Source: Plasmopara viticola (lineage: Eukaryota > Oomycota > Peronosporomycetes > Peronosporales > Peronosporaceae). From it: a stretch of DNA of 64,000 bases. Shown here piece after piece: positions 19,205 through 30,429 of this stretch; the stretch's first letter is position 1; every line of letters begins with the position of its first letter. The stretch spans positions 372,001-436,000 of the forward strand of contig MBPM02000036.1 in NCBI GenBank assembly GCA_001695595.3, in the 5' to 3' direction. The translations under genes were made by a program, and so were the position numbers. Below the pieces are notes generated by a model, which made no database searches, was not told the DNA's origin, and worked only from the letters and a program-made list of their open reading frames with translations.

Positions 19205-21393
19205 TAGTTGCTGTTTTTATACTCAGTCAGCTTCATTTCAAGACAAATTGACCTTTTCAAAAATGGTCATCTGACCCTCTCTCATCCATACCAAGTGCTC
19301 TCGTGTACGCTATAAGACATCAGCCCATTTATAACAAGATGCAAATCCTGTCGATGCGTAAGCTGTGCAAGCTTAACATGTCGGCCCGCGAGTGTGGCGC
19401 CTCATGTATAGTGTGTCTACGAGTGCAGGAGCGACAACTTTTGTGTGACTATTTATTTAAAACGACCTGGCCCTGAACTTTGCCAAAAAGAAGCGGTAGA
19501 TTGCGGTCCCTTTATGGCACTAAGTGTCCGGTAGAACATGGTATTTGTAAACTTTAATAAAAGTAGCGTTGCTTGTTGCTTCCCAGCAGCGTGGCCAAGA
19601 AATACTAAATGTACCAGTATAGCCAGATGGAAGCCCGAACACCAACATGATTGTATCGCCGCCAACCTGGCGAGCAAAGACAAATTTAAAGCTTATGAAC
19701 TTCAAGCGAATTGTTAGTAGCAACTGGGTAAGTAGAGGAGCGGACGCGTGAATCTTGGGGCTAAGCCTTCGGCAAGTCTCGCAGGTTCTCATTGCTTGCT
19801 TGCTTGTACTCATGAGACAGAAATAAAAATTTTTGCATAATAATTGGAGCATAATGTGTCGATCGAAAAATGTCACTAATCAGGTCTTTGCCGATTCAAA
19901 CAGCAACTTGGGCTCAATCTGCCGATTGAACCCCTAGTACGTACTGCTCACTCATGGCAATGTAACTGCAATTGCCGTCGGAAGCGAGCCACTAAATTAG
20001 CGTATTCACTTGCGAGATTGAACTGTACAAATGGTTCTTTTTGGCATCCCTTCTGTATACCTAGTGAACTTGTTAAGTAGAGATGCTTCAAATATCGTTA
20101 GTACGACTAATTCATAGCAGGATAGCGCTCGACGCGTCGGTAAGCACATAACGCTTTTTGTTTCGGCATCAGCTCGTATATAACATTTCGCGATTAAATC
20201 AAATATCTTGTCACTCGATCAGACAAGTGGGCTCCATATATTGCCGTGTAAAAAGATGTGCGGTCTCAATCTACTAAAAAAAAGCGTAGAAGTTAGGAGT
20301 TTCACTCGGAACTTCACCTTTGCATACTTTATAGCAAGTTTCAATTGACATCGACGATTAAAAGTACTTAGCTGTCTGGACTAGAAAGAATGACTTGTCC
20401 ATGACAGTTCTCATCTAGTCACAGTAGCTCGCAGCTGATGTCATAGCCTAGATCGCTCCAAGCGACTCTAAACAGCTTTGTCTCTTGCGACAAAGCCAGA
20501 ACATGCCCACACAAGGCTTTTACGTGATGGTTAAAGCTGTTTGCTGCTGGCCAACACGACATCTTTTATATCAAATTAGCAGCGATCTTGCGAGACACGT
20601 AGTTAGATGTGCAGATGTGAAATCAAGTGACCACTCGTGTAGCTCTTTATGATATTACGACGTAGTTCATACCAAAACGGCTTTGTTTTCCTTAGGTCTA
20701 AACCAGCCGATCTTCTTTACAAACTATTTACCAGTGTTTGCGTAGAGTTCATCGGTCTTTCTGACCCATAAACGTTGCCTTGGGTGGCCTAAATGAGTCT
20801 GTTTAGCTGATTGAAAGCTATGGACGATATCTCGTCAGCGTGTACTATGGTGATTGCTATAAATTGTTAGCCTTGAGGTGTGACGAACCATGAGGCGCTG
20901 GAAAGGCTATGTGACATCGCTAACCCTGCCTCTATGTGAACAAATATTAGTGAAAATTATAATCAACTTCCTTGTTTGAGTTAAGTAATAAACAGGTATA
21001 GTGCACTCATTTGGACATGCTGTTAAGCAGCGCGTCCTATATAAATGTAGGTGTATGTAGATAAACCGTTTTTGCTCGGTTTATAGGCTATTCGCAACAA
21101 CTCCTTTGTTTTTTGAGCAGAGAAATCGGCGCTTTACATCGCGCCATCTTTGCCTTATCGACGAGACAAGGCATCAAAAAGCGCTTTTTTTGTGGTAACA
21201 ATTACTGCCTCGTGGCACAGTACTTCGTGCCTGGCACGAGGTTGCAAACATGTCATGATCAAAGTTTTGAATGATATGAATTCCTTACAATCTCTGGGCC
21301 AACGAGCATTGTTCTTTGCCCATGCGGCTAATCCGAGATACATCCACCCAAAATAGAGAGTAATTTTGAATCTTTAAGGAAGGTTCCGATTTT
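19205..21393 (-). pseudogene. Ty3/gypsy pol fossil (RT end, RNase H, integrase), copy C
   Basis: Direct repeat of 6,327-8,505. Minus-strand order: an RT stretch with TPSTFQRLM-like residues (about 20,920-20,880), an RNase H start with CDASDF.IGC.L-like and YQSRQL-like residues (about 20,460-20,360) and LAIKYAKVKFRV (about 20,340-20,300), then integrase with CETCRRLSPKIHASAPLLTQ and GDTIMLVFGLPSGYTGTF (19,876-19,520), then an ASTGF-like stretch near 19,340. The 118-aa piece is the longest open frame; stops and frameshifts elsewhere. No LTR was found at either end; the left boundary is within the inverted-repeat arm. Confidence 0.65.
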
Positions 21394-21620
21394 TTAACTG
21401 TGGATTTCTGAGTCAACTGTACCAAAAACGGGGGTAGTCACCGATTCGTGAAATCGAAAAACACTTAAAACCGCCACATTAACGGGCCACTGGATGCGGC
21501 TGCGTTTTATGAGTCTAATGCATGTTCTACATTGCCGCAATCTGATTTTGACTCCTAGTTATCATTGGTGACGTGAAGCTATCGCTCCATATTTTGCGAC
21601 ATCTGGGTGCTCGATGACAT
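21393..21620. repeat. Second copy of the transposon end seen at 1,861-2,092
   Basis: Inverted relative to 1,861-2,092 and ending at the same tip (TTTTTAACTGTGGATTTCTG). It abuts the RT end of the gypsy fossil, so it is likely a separate insertion at 21,393. Confidence 0.5.
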
Positions 21621-21719
21621 GCCTCATCAACATGAAAAGTCTAAAAAAAACCGCGTACTTGATATAAGGGTTCGGTTTGTGGCTTCGCGATGATACAAGT
21701 TAGCGTTAAAGCATTTTTC

Positions 21720-21885
21720 GCCTACGTAAATTGTTATGAGTGCAGAGTATCGGTCGACCACAAATGGTTTTGTGCGCTGTTTCGACAAAATGTTATCAAT
21801 GAAAAGGTCGTTTAATGCGTTTAATCCGCAAGGAGGACGTTAAATGAGAACTGGCAGTACGATACTGGCGTGCACAGACGCTATG
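21720..21885. repeat. MITE-like repeat copy
   Basis: A diverged copy of the 171-bp core at 5,796-5,966 in reverse orientation: GCCTACGTAAATTG at the left, TTTTGTGCGCTGTTTC inside, and ACGATACTGGCGTGCACAGA at the right. Confidence 0.5.
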
Positions 21886-21889
21886 TCTG

Positions 21890-22330
21890 AAACCGAAGAC
21901 TGCTCACAAGCTGTTACCATCGTCGTATTTCAGAGTTGCAGTTTCCATTTCAGATCAGTTTGCAGCATCCTAAAACTAAAGATACGGTGCGCTCTAATGC
22001 CTCGGTTATTTACTAATCGTTCCTGTGCTTTTTTCTAATCAAATAAAATATGCCAGTCCTTCTTTCTCCATGTCCGCTTCGGGTTGCTGTGTTTCACGGA
22101 TTTTTTTGCGGATCGATCGAACAAAAGCTTTACCTTTTCGCAGAGGTAGCAACTTGTTTTATCCAGTGTTCTGCTGATGTCCCGGCAACATGGCTTGAAT
22201 CACTTCTACACCTAAATTCTATAAGATGATAGAGTCACAAGATAATTGGTTGTAAACGTTATTCGATACAAACATTAGGTCAACAATTAAGAATGGATGG
22301 TGAATATTTAATTGAAGAAGCTTTGACCCA
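21890..22330. other. Non-coding upstream region of effector
   Basis: No gene recognised. From about 22,200 the sequence resembles the 5' flank of the 36.5-kb effector (CACAAGATAAT and CGATACAAACATTA-like blocks). Confidence 0.4.
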
Positions 22331-22441
22331 CCTATCTGGCTCCAAACGTACAGCCTCGTCCTTTTTGCTATCTTCATATTCTTGATTTCCGCTAAACCCA
22401 CCGTCACTCTTACTTTAAATTGCAACGTCTCAAGACCAACC
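22330..22441 (+). promoter_or_regulatory. Putative core promoter of the effector at 22,442
   Basis: GCCTCGTCCTTTTTGCTATC at 22,353-22,372 is identical to the block before the 5,479 start and nearly identical to the one before 36,566. It lies about 89 bp upstream of the ATG. TTGCAACGTCTCAAGACCAACC directly precedes the start, as in the paralogs. Confidence 0.35.
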
Positions 22442-24075
22442 ATGCGCGCACTCATCTTCGTACGTACTGCCATCATGTTCTTTTTTAATGTAAGTACTTG
22501 TTTTGGCACTACCTCGAATACAAGACGCGATGACAGAGACAAGGCCTCGTTCAATGACACGAATGAGGAGGCGAGAGAGAATGGATTGGTGGACTATCTT
22601 AGTCAATCAACTGTGCACATGATTGACCGAGATCCCGAAATAGCCAGGGGAGTTCAAGAATTTTTGCGCAAATTCGACGACCTCATGCGTCAAGAACAGG
22701 TAAATTTAGACAAGATAATAAGACATGCGGATTGGGGTAAACTGAGAACAAAAGCGTACGAATGGTTGAAAGAGCCACCAGTCCACCCAAAGGACGTGTT
22801 TTCGTACTTGAACCTTCGAACCAAGACATGGATCCAGTCACATTGGGTCACAACCTCAAGCTTCTTTTGTGGTTTTACTACATTGTTTCTTATAGGGTCA
22901 AGAACAAAATGGGTTTAAATAACGCACCATTTAACAACAAGGATCTTTTATATTTTTTGGCCGCACACATTCAGCCACGAACGAATCCAAAACTGACGTT
23001 TCCGCTTCATGATCCATCCGTGTTTGATCCGTTCTTACAAGCCGTGACACTTTTTGACAATTATCGACGCGGAGAGATTTTGGAGGATTTTGCTGAGGAT
23101 ATGCTGACGTATATGGTCACGGATTCGATTACCAAGGATTTTGTGCTTAATCAATGGCTTCTACACAAGGAATCACCAGAATACATGTTCTATCTCTTGA
23201 GGCTCGATAGAGAACATGCTTTGATTGGTATTGACGATTTGACTCTATTTACTGCATGGCTAGAATACGTTAAAATGTACTTGAAGGTGGACAATCGGAA
23301 CTTCAAGCTTGACAGCTTTGTTTTTTTCATACTACCAATAATGTCATTGCCACGTGCGAAGGTCATGTTCGAGTCCAAAGCGCTCGAGAATGTGTTGGGA
23401 GACGTAAAAGACGTCAGTGAGGGCCTTGCAGCAAGTGCGCGTAAAATGTGGCACCGGTACCCTGAAATTACGTTTAAACGCTTGAATATTTTTAGAGAGA
23501 AGATTACGCCGAATAATGCTCTAGATTTCGCCAAAGGGATTTCAAAAATCGCTTTTTACGTGAAATCGAGGCCATTCAATGGCGATCAGATGTATGATTT
23601 GCTGAGATCGAAGCATTCGTTTGATGAAGTGGTCATTCTGTTCCGAGGCCTCGAGCTAGCAGCACAGCACATCAAATCTTTGGATTTAGGTCAGCGCTCC
23701 GACGTCAAAAATTATGCACACTCTATGGTGCAGTACCTGGCTGATCGCTCATCCATGTTACACCTTCCAGATCGTGACGAGCATCCCGAATTTATTATGG
23801 ATTTGCTTATTTCTCACAATGCTGAAGTTTTGGATATCAAAATGTGGTTTCCAGCTTTCGTGGCGTACTACCGGCGTGTGGAAAAGAAAAGTGTTGGAGA
23901 TGCCATTACCAGTGTCATACAATTATTGCAGAACAAATTGCCGGAGAATAGCGGATCGAGCGTTTCGTGGCTGACAATAGTTGGAGAATTACAAAATGAA
24001 GACGCGCGGATTGACTCAGCTTTCAAATTGCTGCAACACAAGGCCAGAGAGGAAGATGATATGGTTGAAGATTAG
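22442..24075 (+). pseudogene. Secreted W/Y-repeat effector paralog with one central frameshift
   Basis: Two long overlapping frames make one gene. The first starts MRALIFVRTAIMFFFNVSTC (signal peptide), then NTRRDD (RxLR position) and NEEAREN (dEER position), and stays homologous to about VFSYLNL near 22,820. The second takes over from about DMDPVTLGHN and is open to the stop at 24,073-24,075. It carries WLLHKESPEYMFYLLRL, LFTAWLEYVKMYL, ALENVLGDVKD, MWFPAFVAYYRRVEKKS and VSWLTIVGELQNEDARIDSA. Aligned to paralogs, several bases are missing near 22,820-22,835 and the frame changes. I start at 22,442, not at the in-frame ATG 22,382, because paralogs align from MR..IFVR. The C-terminus is complete here, unlike the copy at 3,878. 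A short intron is not supported (no GT-AG pair that restores the missing block). It may be a very young pseudogene or a sequencing error. Confidence 0.75.
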
Positions 24076-24279
24076 GAGTTTCGAGGTGAACTGTTCGTAT
24101 GCATGTATCGGTTGCCGGGCTCAAAGCTAAGTAGCGAACGGATTTTAATAATTGCACTTACCTTATTAATCACAGTTCTTTTATCAACTCTTCTAGTCTA
24201 TTTCCCTTTTGTTTGTGAGCTCAACGTGCCTCTAATGCCAGTGTTGTATTAAAATACTTTACTCAATGTGTCATTTCAA

Positions 24280-24750
24280 GAAAGGCTAAATTTTGTGCTC
24301 AACAGAAGATTTTTTACACTGCTGCTTTGCATAAGTGCAACCAGGTAAGTACACATGTACTTGATTAATACAAACACTAGCGCACCACTAAACACCACTA
24401 GATTGTTTTCTTCGTTCCAGTGGAGCGCCGCGTGCCTGATGCTTCCGCAGCCGCGTCCCCATTTGTCGTTGCTGCCCTCGGCTTTCAATTTTCTCAACTT
24501 GCTCAAGAGTGTCGGCGTCGACTCGAAGCTCAAACTCTTCTTGCCTTGAAACTGCACTTTCTTGCCGCTGCCGCTCAAAGTGCATAGTAACACCAACAGT
24601 TACCGCTTTGCTGGGCAGATGAGAATTCTTACCAGCGAACAGATGGCAAAGATTTAATAATAACGCTAGGCCGATAAGGTAAAAATCCGACGAACCCGAT
24701 TCGTGTGACGCTCGTGGCAATGATGTCTACCATGAGATAGATCGCTACTA
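24280..24750. repeat. Dispersed repeat, partly matched at 38,800-38,930 and 39,900-40,230
   Basis: Shared landmarks with the 39.9-kb copy are CCGCGTCCCCATTTSTCGTT and GCTCAAGAG.GTC.GCGTC. The first part (TGTGCTCAAC ... CACCAC ... CCGCGTGCCTGATGCTT) also resembles the starts of 25,150 and 41,060. The minus strand of 24,600-24,390 reads a charged, glutamate/arginine-rich stretch (EEFELRVDADTLEQVEKIES), maybe a retrotransposon gag remnant. An effector fragment follows at once, as in the 40-kb copy. Confidence 0.45.
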
Positions 24751-24751
24751 A

Positions 24752-25162
24752 CTCCGTATAAACCAGTGGTGTCACTGTTTGACTCTCATCGAAATGAGCC
24801 ACGTGTGGAGGACTTTGCTGTGGATATGCTGGCGTATACGGTCGCGAATTCGATCACCAAAAATTTCGTGCTTGACGGTTGGCTTTTTATAACAAAAAAT
24901 AGCAGAAACTTTTTTCAAAGTCTTGCGTCTCGGAGATGACGGTGCTCTAGTTAATAAGACTCTGTTTATTGGGTGGCTGAATTACGTCAAGAAGTGCTTG
25001 ATTACAGGTGCTGTGGACTTTGACGTTAGCCGATTTACTAATTTGCAACTGCGGATAATATCAACGCCACGTGCGGTGGGAACTTCCGAGTCCAATGCGC
25101 CTGGGAATGTGTTGGGGGATGTGGAATATCAGACTGGGAACCTCACAGCATATTTGCTCAAC
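24752..25162 (+). pseudogene. Effector-family internal fragment
   Basis: The fragment corresponds to about residues 213-348 of the 36.5-kb paralog: PVVSLFDSHRNEPRVEDFAV, YTVANSITKNFVLDGWLF, then after a frameshift LRLGDDGALVNKTLFIGWLN, YVKKCL, DFDVSRF and NAPGNVLGDVEYQTGNL. Both ends are abrupt and repeats lie on either side, so it was probably truncated by repeat-mediated rearrangement. Confidence 0.7.
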
Positions 25163-26580
25163 TGATATTTTTTTCGATGTTGCTTATATAAGACGCCACA
25201 TTTATTGCATTTGTAGAAACATTAGGATAACAATAAACATACCTAATTTCTTCGTTACAGCGAAGCACCGCGTCTTAATGCTTGCGCTGCTGTCGACTAT
25301 CTCGACTTTTACTGAGATGAAAAGAAACTTTCGGCCGTGATGATTCAATACTTATTTCTTTTGCTGTAATTCTTATACTTTGTGACGCAGTCCACGTATA
25401 TAAGCAATGGTCTCAGTAAATGTGGTACGATTGGTGTTGCACATTAAAAGTCGATCTGACCTAAATAAGTAATTGCCAAAAGTAAGTGCAACATCCCGTA
25501 TTAAAGTCGGAGTAATACAGAGCAAATCGCGCTTTCTGCATTAGGTATAAAGGTCTGGGCTTAGATATCGCTTATCAACTTATCGAATGAGCTTGGCAAT
25601 GGTGTCTTCATGCCCAATATGTATACAATAAAGGCTGCACATGTTAACAAGAGGAGAACCCCAATGCGGGTAAGGACAATTGGTTGCTGCGTTTCAAACT
25701 TATCATGGTTCGATCTTTATAATGTATGAACACAATAACATAATCGCTCCTATATATGCATATTCTACTATAAGAAGACGAAAGGCCTTTACCATCAATT
25801 GACTGATGGTGCACCAAAATACTAGTATGGCAAAATTATAGTATTAAATCTCTACAGCCCGGCAAGCACGGCAGCGGGACAGCTTAGATCATGTCACATC
25901 CATGATATGATGCAATTCTTGGGTAAAAGTGCGCACAAAGCAGATATACGATTAAGATATCGCACTTGCCAAGAGCAGAAGCGCCGTCATCATTGTAGTG
26001 CATGCTATCGGGGCTATATCGTCAAATCCGCATTTAAATCTGCTGTTGGTCTTGTTATTGTTCAAAAATTTAACCATCTCTATCTCATCGAACGTCTCAA
26101 GGCATATACTGCTCGAACGCTCAAGGTCAGCCTAGGCTGAAGACGGCATTCGCAGAAGTACGATAAGCATTAAACACGGGTTCGATGAGCAAAAGAAACT
26201 CACGAATCAAAAGATCCAAGCTGAGCGTTTCACCCCTTAGTGTTGCTGGAAGAATTGACCTAACCACGAGCACTGTAGAACATCCTTCAACGATTTTTAC
26301 AGTCATACACAAACTCTTTGAGCTGTTGTTTGCTTGCGTTTATAGTATTGTCGAAGTAAAGGCCGTATATTGTACCTGTTCCTAGTGTTCAAGTTCTTGG
26401 TAAGAACTTAAGAAAGTATTTAGAGAGTTCGCAGGCGACGAGGTCATCATGATTTTTAATTACCATTTGATTCACTACACTTGGTGATACAATTTATCAA
26501 AATGATAAAACTTAAATTGACTCATCGCAATTACACACGTCGATTATGTCGCGTGTCTTCCATTTATTGTTGTTACTCAA
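25163..26580. repeat. 1.4-kb dispersed repeat, direct copy at 41,050-42,440
   Basis: Long colinear similarity to 41,050-42,440, for example TCTACAGCCCGG, GATATCGCAC.TGCCAAGAGC and CTCATCGCAATTACACACGT. On the minus strand both copies encode related short peptides (LRGETLSLDLLIREFLLL here, LVGETPSMNILMCDFLLL there) without a family I know. It is probably a decayed transposon of unknown class. Confidence 0.55.
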
Positions 26581-26589
26581 TAAAATGGT

Positions 26590-26990
26590 TGGTACTTTTC
26601 GTTTGTTCATTCGTTTGTGGCCTAGAGGCCGAAGCCAACTTGTGTTCCGTTCCTCAGCAGACGCGATTGCATACCATAACTTGAATGTGAACTTAATGTC
26701 TCAGTCGGACACAATGGCCTTCGGTAAGTCATAGTCCTCCATTTATTTATTCATGGAGACCTTTGTAATATCTGTAGTATCGTTCATTGTCTTCGTAGCG
26801 ATAAATGTGGCCCTTTAAGTTAAGCAATCAACAAAAATCAAGACGGCATTACAACCACTTTCATTTTCGGTAAAGACACGATGAAATATATTGCAATGTC
26901 GTGCGTATTTTGGCAGGTCACTCACCCCTTGCCGCACTGCTTGACGGCCTGAAGACTGTTCCTTTTGTTCTTTTCTCCGCAACGCTCCAA
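26590..26990. other. No gene recognised
   Basis: Short overlapping frames only. A basic stretch with LWPRGRSQLVFRS near 26,610-26,660 is not diagnostic. Confidence 0.35.
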
Positions 26991-26992
26991 TT

Positions 26993-27545
26993 TTGACGAA
27001 CAGTGGTGGCTTACCAGCATTTTCATCGTCTTCCCTCGGCGAAGGACATTCGCAGCTCAATATTCATTATGTCCACCTACAAAGCAGATCGTTTAGGCTT
27101 GCCACTGCTGCATGTTGTGAGGGCCACAGCTACGCTACGGCGCAAACGTTCGCATTCGCATACTGCTTTATGGTAGCAGAAAAGGAGCATAATTGGCTCT
27201 GGACAGACCGCTTGAATGGCTTTCGGCAATTTTTCATCATACCAACAGCTTTCGTGACCGACCGCGAACTGGCGCTAATTAACGCGTCAATTACCGAATC
27301 CCCTGATGCGAACGGCCTCCTCTGTCGATGACATATTTCAAAACATTCTCGCAAGACAACAAAAGCTTTTACGTCAATCGAAGCCTTCAATAATCCGACT
27401 CGGCAAAGGAACTCCCTTGTGATTGCATTGACTTACGGAATTTTTTGCCCCACAGTTTGTCCTATGTGCAAGACCTTCCATGTGCACGTTATGGCCTATC
27501 TCGGTTTTACCTGGCTTGGGTCAAAAGATGGATTTGTCACAATTT
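26993..27545 (+). pseudogene. MULE transposase catalytic-core fragment
   Basis: Plus-strand pieces read STYKADR, PLLHVV, then FAFAYCFMVAEKEHNWLWTD, FVTDRELALINASI and ANGLLCR followed by a stop and a HISKH-like stretch. This matches the DDE core of FAR1/MULE transposases: CTYKTNR.G.PLL.IVG, F...F.F...E.E..Y.WA, V.TDRE.ALM.A, LLC.WHI.KN. The first catalytic Asp position (before CTYK) is not preserved; the second (TDRE) is. Frameshifts and stops throughout. A GTWL..K..FV.-like stretch follows to about 27,545. Confidence 0.6.
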
Positions 27546-27559
27546 TCATGAGGAAACGA

Positions 27560-28530
27560 TGCTACTGAAGACATAAGTGCATTCTGCGTTAGGAAAATAG
27601 ATTGGAATTTCGACGACAGACCCCTTAATAGTGCCTTGGCGTGTCGTTTCGCGTATGAAGGACATCTCGCTGCCATCAAGTTTCAGACCGCATAGGTAGG
27701 CGCTTCCTCCATGGTTGGCCTTCTCTGCTATCATGTGAAAAGGATCGGTTGCCGAGTTGCAAATATCATTTCATTAGTTGTGAAATCGGTACAAAGCGGC
27801 GACTGTCATGGAATGTTCAGATCTAATTTAGGCCAACCGTGAAAGCATTTCTTTCGCACCAGCACCGGCCCACTTGTTCTCGAAATTTTTGACTCGCATC
27901 GGTGGTTAGTGCAATGAACCGACCGAAAATTTAAGTGATGGGACACTCGCGCGAATACAAGAGGAGTTCATCGATGGGCTATTTACCGTCAAAGAATATT
28001 TTGACGTGGTATTGGCTTCAGAAGTGCGCTTATTCATGGTCGTGGTCGTCCATTAAATTCGTTAGGGATACCAACTGCACCACCAAAAGACCCCCAAATT
28101 TTGTTGAGACTTGTTTAGGACCCCAAAGAAGTAGCGATCGATGCAGTCAGGTCATACTTTACAAACATGCGAATGGGGACCGGCACGAGCACCAGTGCTT
28201 TCCAAAGGAATCCTAAAACAGTGGCTTCTGAAGTGGCACCTTTCGCGGTCCATCTTGATGCCCTCGATATTGCTGACGAGTGGGAACAATTTTCGAGGCT
28301 CCCAGACGATACCGCGCCGCTGTCAGAGACGCAGGTGAATTGACAAAGACGAACCAGAGTTAGATACAGATCCAATAGCTTTAAAGTATTTTTTTCATAA
28401 AATCAGTAGAATACACGCTCTAAACTGGGGGATTTCCTTTCTCTCTTAGAGTGTCTTAAAGTGACATCAGGTTGTGTATACAATATTTGGCAGTGGTTGA
28501 GGAGATTAGGCGTAGCTTTCACTACTTCTC
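27560..28530. other. Unidentified; possible coding remnant at 28,060-28,344
   Basis: In one plus-strand frame about 28,110-28,344 reads DPKEVAIDAVRSYFTNMRM and FAVHLDALDIADEWEQFSRL, an acidic, helical-looking stretch that could belong to a gag or transposase, but I cannot place it. Nothing else is recognised. Confidence 0.25.
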
Positions 28531-29200
28531 CTCTTTTTGTGCATCTTTGAACACCTAGATATCTCTAAAGTCATCAAATTCCGAGAAGACGGTGTAGGAG
28601 TGCTATAAAAAATAGGGTGCGGGAGGGCATCAATGGCTCCCATGCAATATGAGTATGTAGAACAAGTTCAAATAACTGTTTTGCTTATTTAAGTCATAAT
28701 ATTGTAATTTCAATTCCTCAAAATATCAAGGTTATTAATCAAGCCAATATTTTAATTTTTACTTGTTCGAATTCTTTTTTTACATCAATTTGTATATATA
28801 TTAAAAAATATAAGAAACCGGAACCATATAAAGGAAAAGGTTTACTATTAAAATGGTGCCGCAATGATAAATTTGGGATCCCACGTTTTTCCGCGATATA
28901 TTTGATTTGTCTTGTCAATATAGAAAGTTGCTCGTTATATACTTCGGCTATTCTTATCGACGCTGCGAGAAAAATTGACTCAAGGGTTTCATATTGCGCG
29001 CTCGTACGATTCTAAGTAGACTTACTAAAGATTTTTTGCGAGGCTTATATTTCCTCTAATTAAGAATACACGCATTAATCTACAAGCTAGGGTTAGCCTT
29101 TTTGCTCAAAGGTTCAATTATATAGATTGCTCTACAGTCATATTGCAGCGTCAAACTTTAAGATTACATAGCCTTTTCTTTTTTGATGCAATCGTCATTT
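28530..29200 (+). repeat. Gypsy-related repeat, inverted copy at 63,530-64,000
   Basis: The reverse complement of 63,530-64,000 aligns here: GTGCATCTTTGAACACCTAGATATC at one end, GGTGTAGGAGTGCTA, TTTGACTCAA and CTCTACAGTCATATTGCAGCG at the other. Since the 62.5-63.8 kb copy leads into an RNase H-like stretch, this segment is probably the upstream (RT-side) part of the same Ty3/gypsy family. Confidence 0.5.
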
Positions 29201-29317
29201 GTACCCAAATTAGCTCTAGAGCAGATTTACAGTTTTGAGATTACATATAATTAGAAATGATTCTGTTCGGCAAAGTGGGAACTCGTCTTTCGAAGATCCA
29301 TTCCATACACTTCATTT

Positions 29318-29624
29318 GTCGCGTTGCCAAGTTTTCACGTGCTAGGCTCAGTCTGGCTAGTCAACGACATAGAGTGGTGTCCGTATACGTCGGGTCTCGT
29401 TCGGCGGGCAGTGCAGCCAGCACCGAGGTCGTGAGGGTATTCCATTATTTTGTTTAGCTCTGACTTGGTAAGAGCCCAGGTGGCGCCCTGGTGCTGGAGA
29501 CCGTCGCATCGAGGGTGAGACTCGTTAGAGACCTGCAGATGCCCGAGAGCGCCTGCCCGAAGCGCGCGAGCATTTAGCCCCCGCGCTTGGAAGGAAGGCG
29601 TCACCCCAACCTTCTCCCTGATTG
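29318..29624 (-). repeat. SINE-like element copy 1
   Basis: About 305 bp on the minus strand, starting GAGAAGGTTGGGGTGACGCC and ending CTTGGCAACGCG. The copy at 35,664-35,991 starts and ends at equivalent points. The 3' half (from GACCCTCACGACCTCGGTGC to TTGGCAACGC) also matches the LINE 3' end at 38,643-38,780. A constant 5' start plus a LINE-type 3' tail is SINE-like. No clear A or B box was found. Confidence 0.5.
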
Positions 29625-29915
29625 TATTTTTTTCCAAAATGAATAATGAATTGCTTAGACAGCCAGTTACTTTTGGAAGATAGGGTCATAAGGAGATTGA
29701 GTGGCTATACAAACATTAGCTCAACACTTATATATGGTATATGTTTAATAGGAGATAATGTAGCCACCTAACTGTGTTACAAGCCTCTGGAAGTGCAGTG
29801 CTGTCTGACCTTGTTGCTGTCTAATCGCAAGGTACTATCCTTCATTTCCTACTAGCTGCGCAGTCCAAGCTTTTTATCACGACAATTTCGACCTTTAGCG
29901 TTTTAAAGATCAAAT

Positions 29916-30220
29916 ATGCGCGTACACATCTTCGTACGTACTGCTATTCTTATCCTCAATCATGTCAGCGCTTGGTTTGTCTCGCATACAAGACACGATG
30001 AGAGGACAGGCACAAACGACACCTTGAAAACTGCTGCTAACGACCGTCACGGTCCCAACAAAAGCAGAAACCATCGATGAGGTGCATGGATAAGATAAGT
30101 TCTCATTTTATGGCAAGAATGAGGAAGCGAGAGGACCTAAAGTGGTGTACTTTGAAGCAATCGGCTGTGCACATGATTGACCGAAATTTTGAAAAGATCA
30201 TGAAGACTCAAACAAGCGTG
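29916..30220 (+). pseudogene. Effector-family N-terminal fragment
   Basis: The fragment starts with an ATG at 29,916: MRVHIFVRTAILILNHVSAW, a signal peptide of the family, followed by SHTRHDERTG. After frameshifts it shows a KNEEARGPKV-like stretch (about 30,115-30,145) and an AVHMIDRNFEKI stretch (about 30,160-30,200), then homology stops. Upstream, 29,780-29,915 resembles the paralog promoters but the CCTCGTCC block is degraded. Confidence 0.7.
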
Positions 30221-30429
30221 AGCTTCAAATATAATCTTGTTAGTAATGGGCTAATAATTGAAGTAACACCCCACAAGCAAGTCAAAATGACTGTAACATT
30301 GGTCGGCTTGATGATAAGCTCGTTTTGAACTCGAATCATTAGAAAGTAGGCAATGACGTTAGAAACGGTAATTTAACACATGCTTGTTTTTCTAAAAACC
30401 TAGTGAGGGTATTGCACTTTTTTATAGGA

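Larger units (their letters stand above)
17508..21045. repeat. Right arm of the large inverted duplication
   Basis: Reverse complement of 13,978-16,106, with an extra 1.4 kb (about 19,386-20,800) that the left arm lacks. Because the independent gypsy copy at 6,327-8,505 has this 1.4 kb too, the right arm keeps the older structure and the left arm was deleted during or after duplication. Confidence 0.85.

Noticed and set aside
22382..22441. Upstream in-frame ATG of the 22.4-kb effector
   Set aside because: Same reasoning: homology with other family members as protein begins at 22,442.
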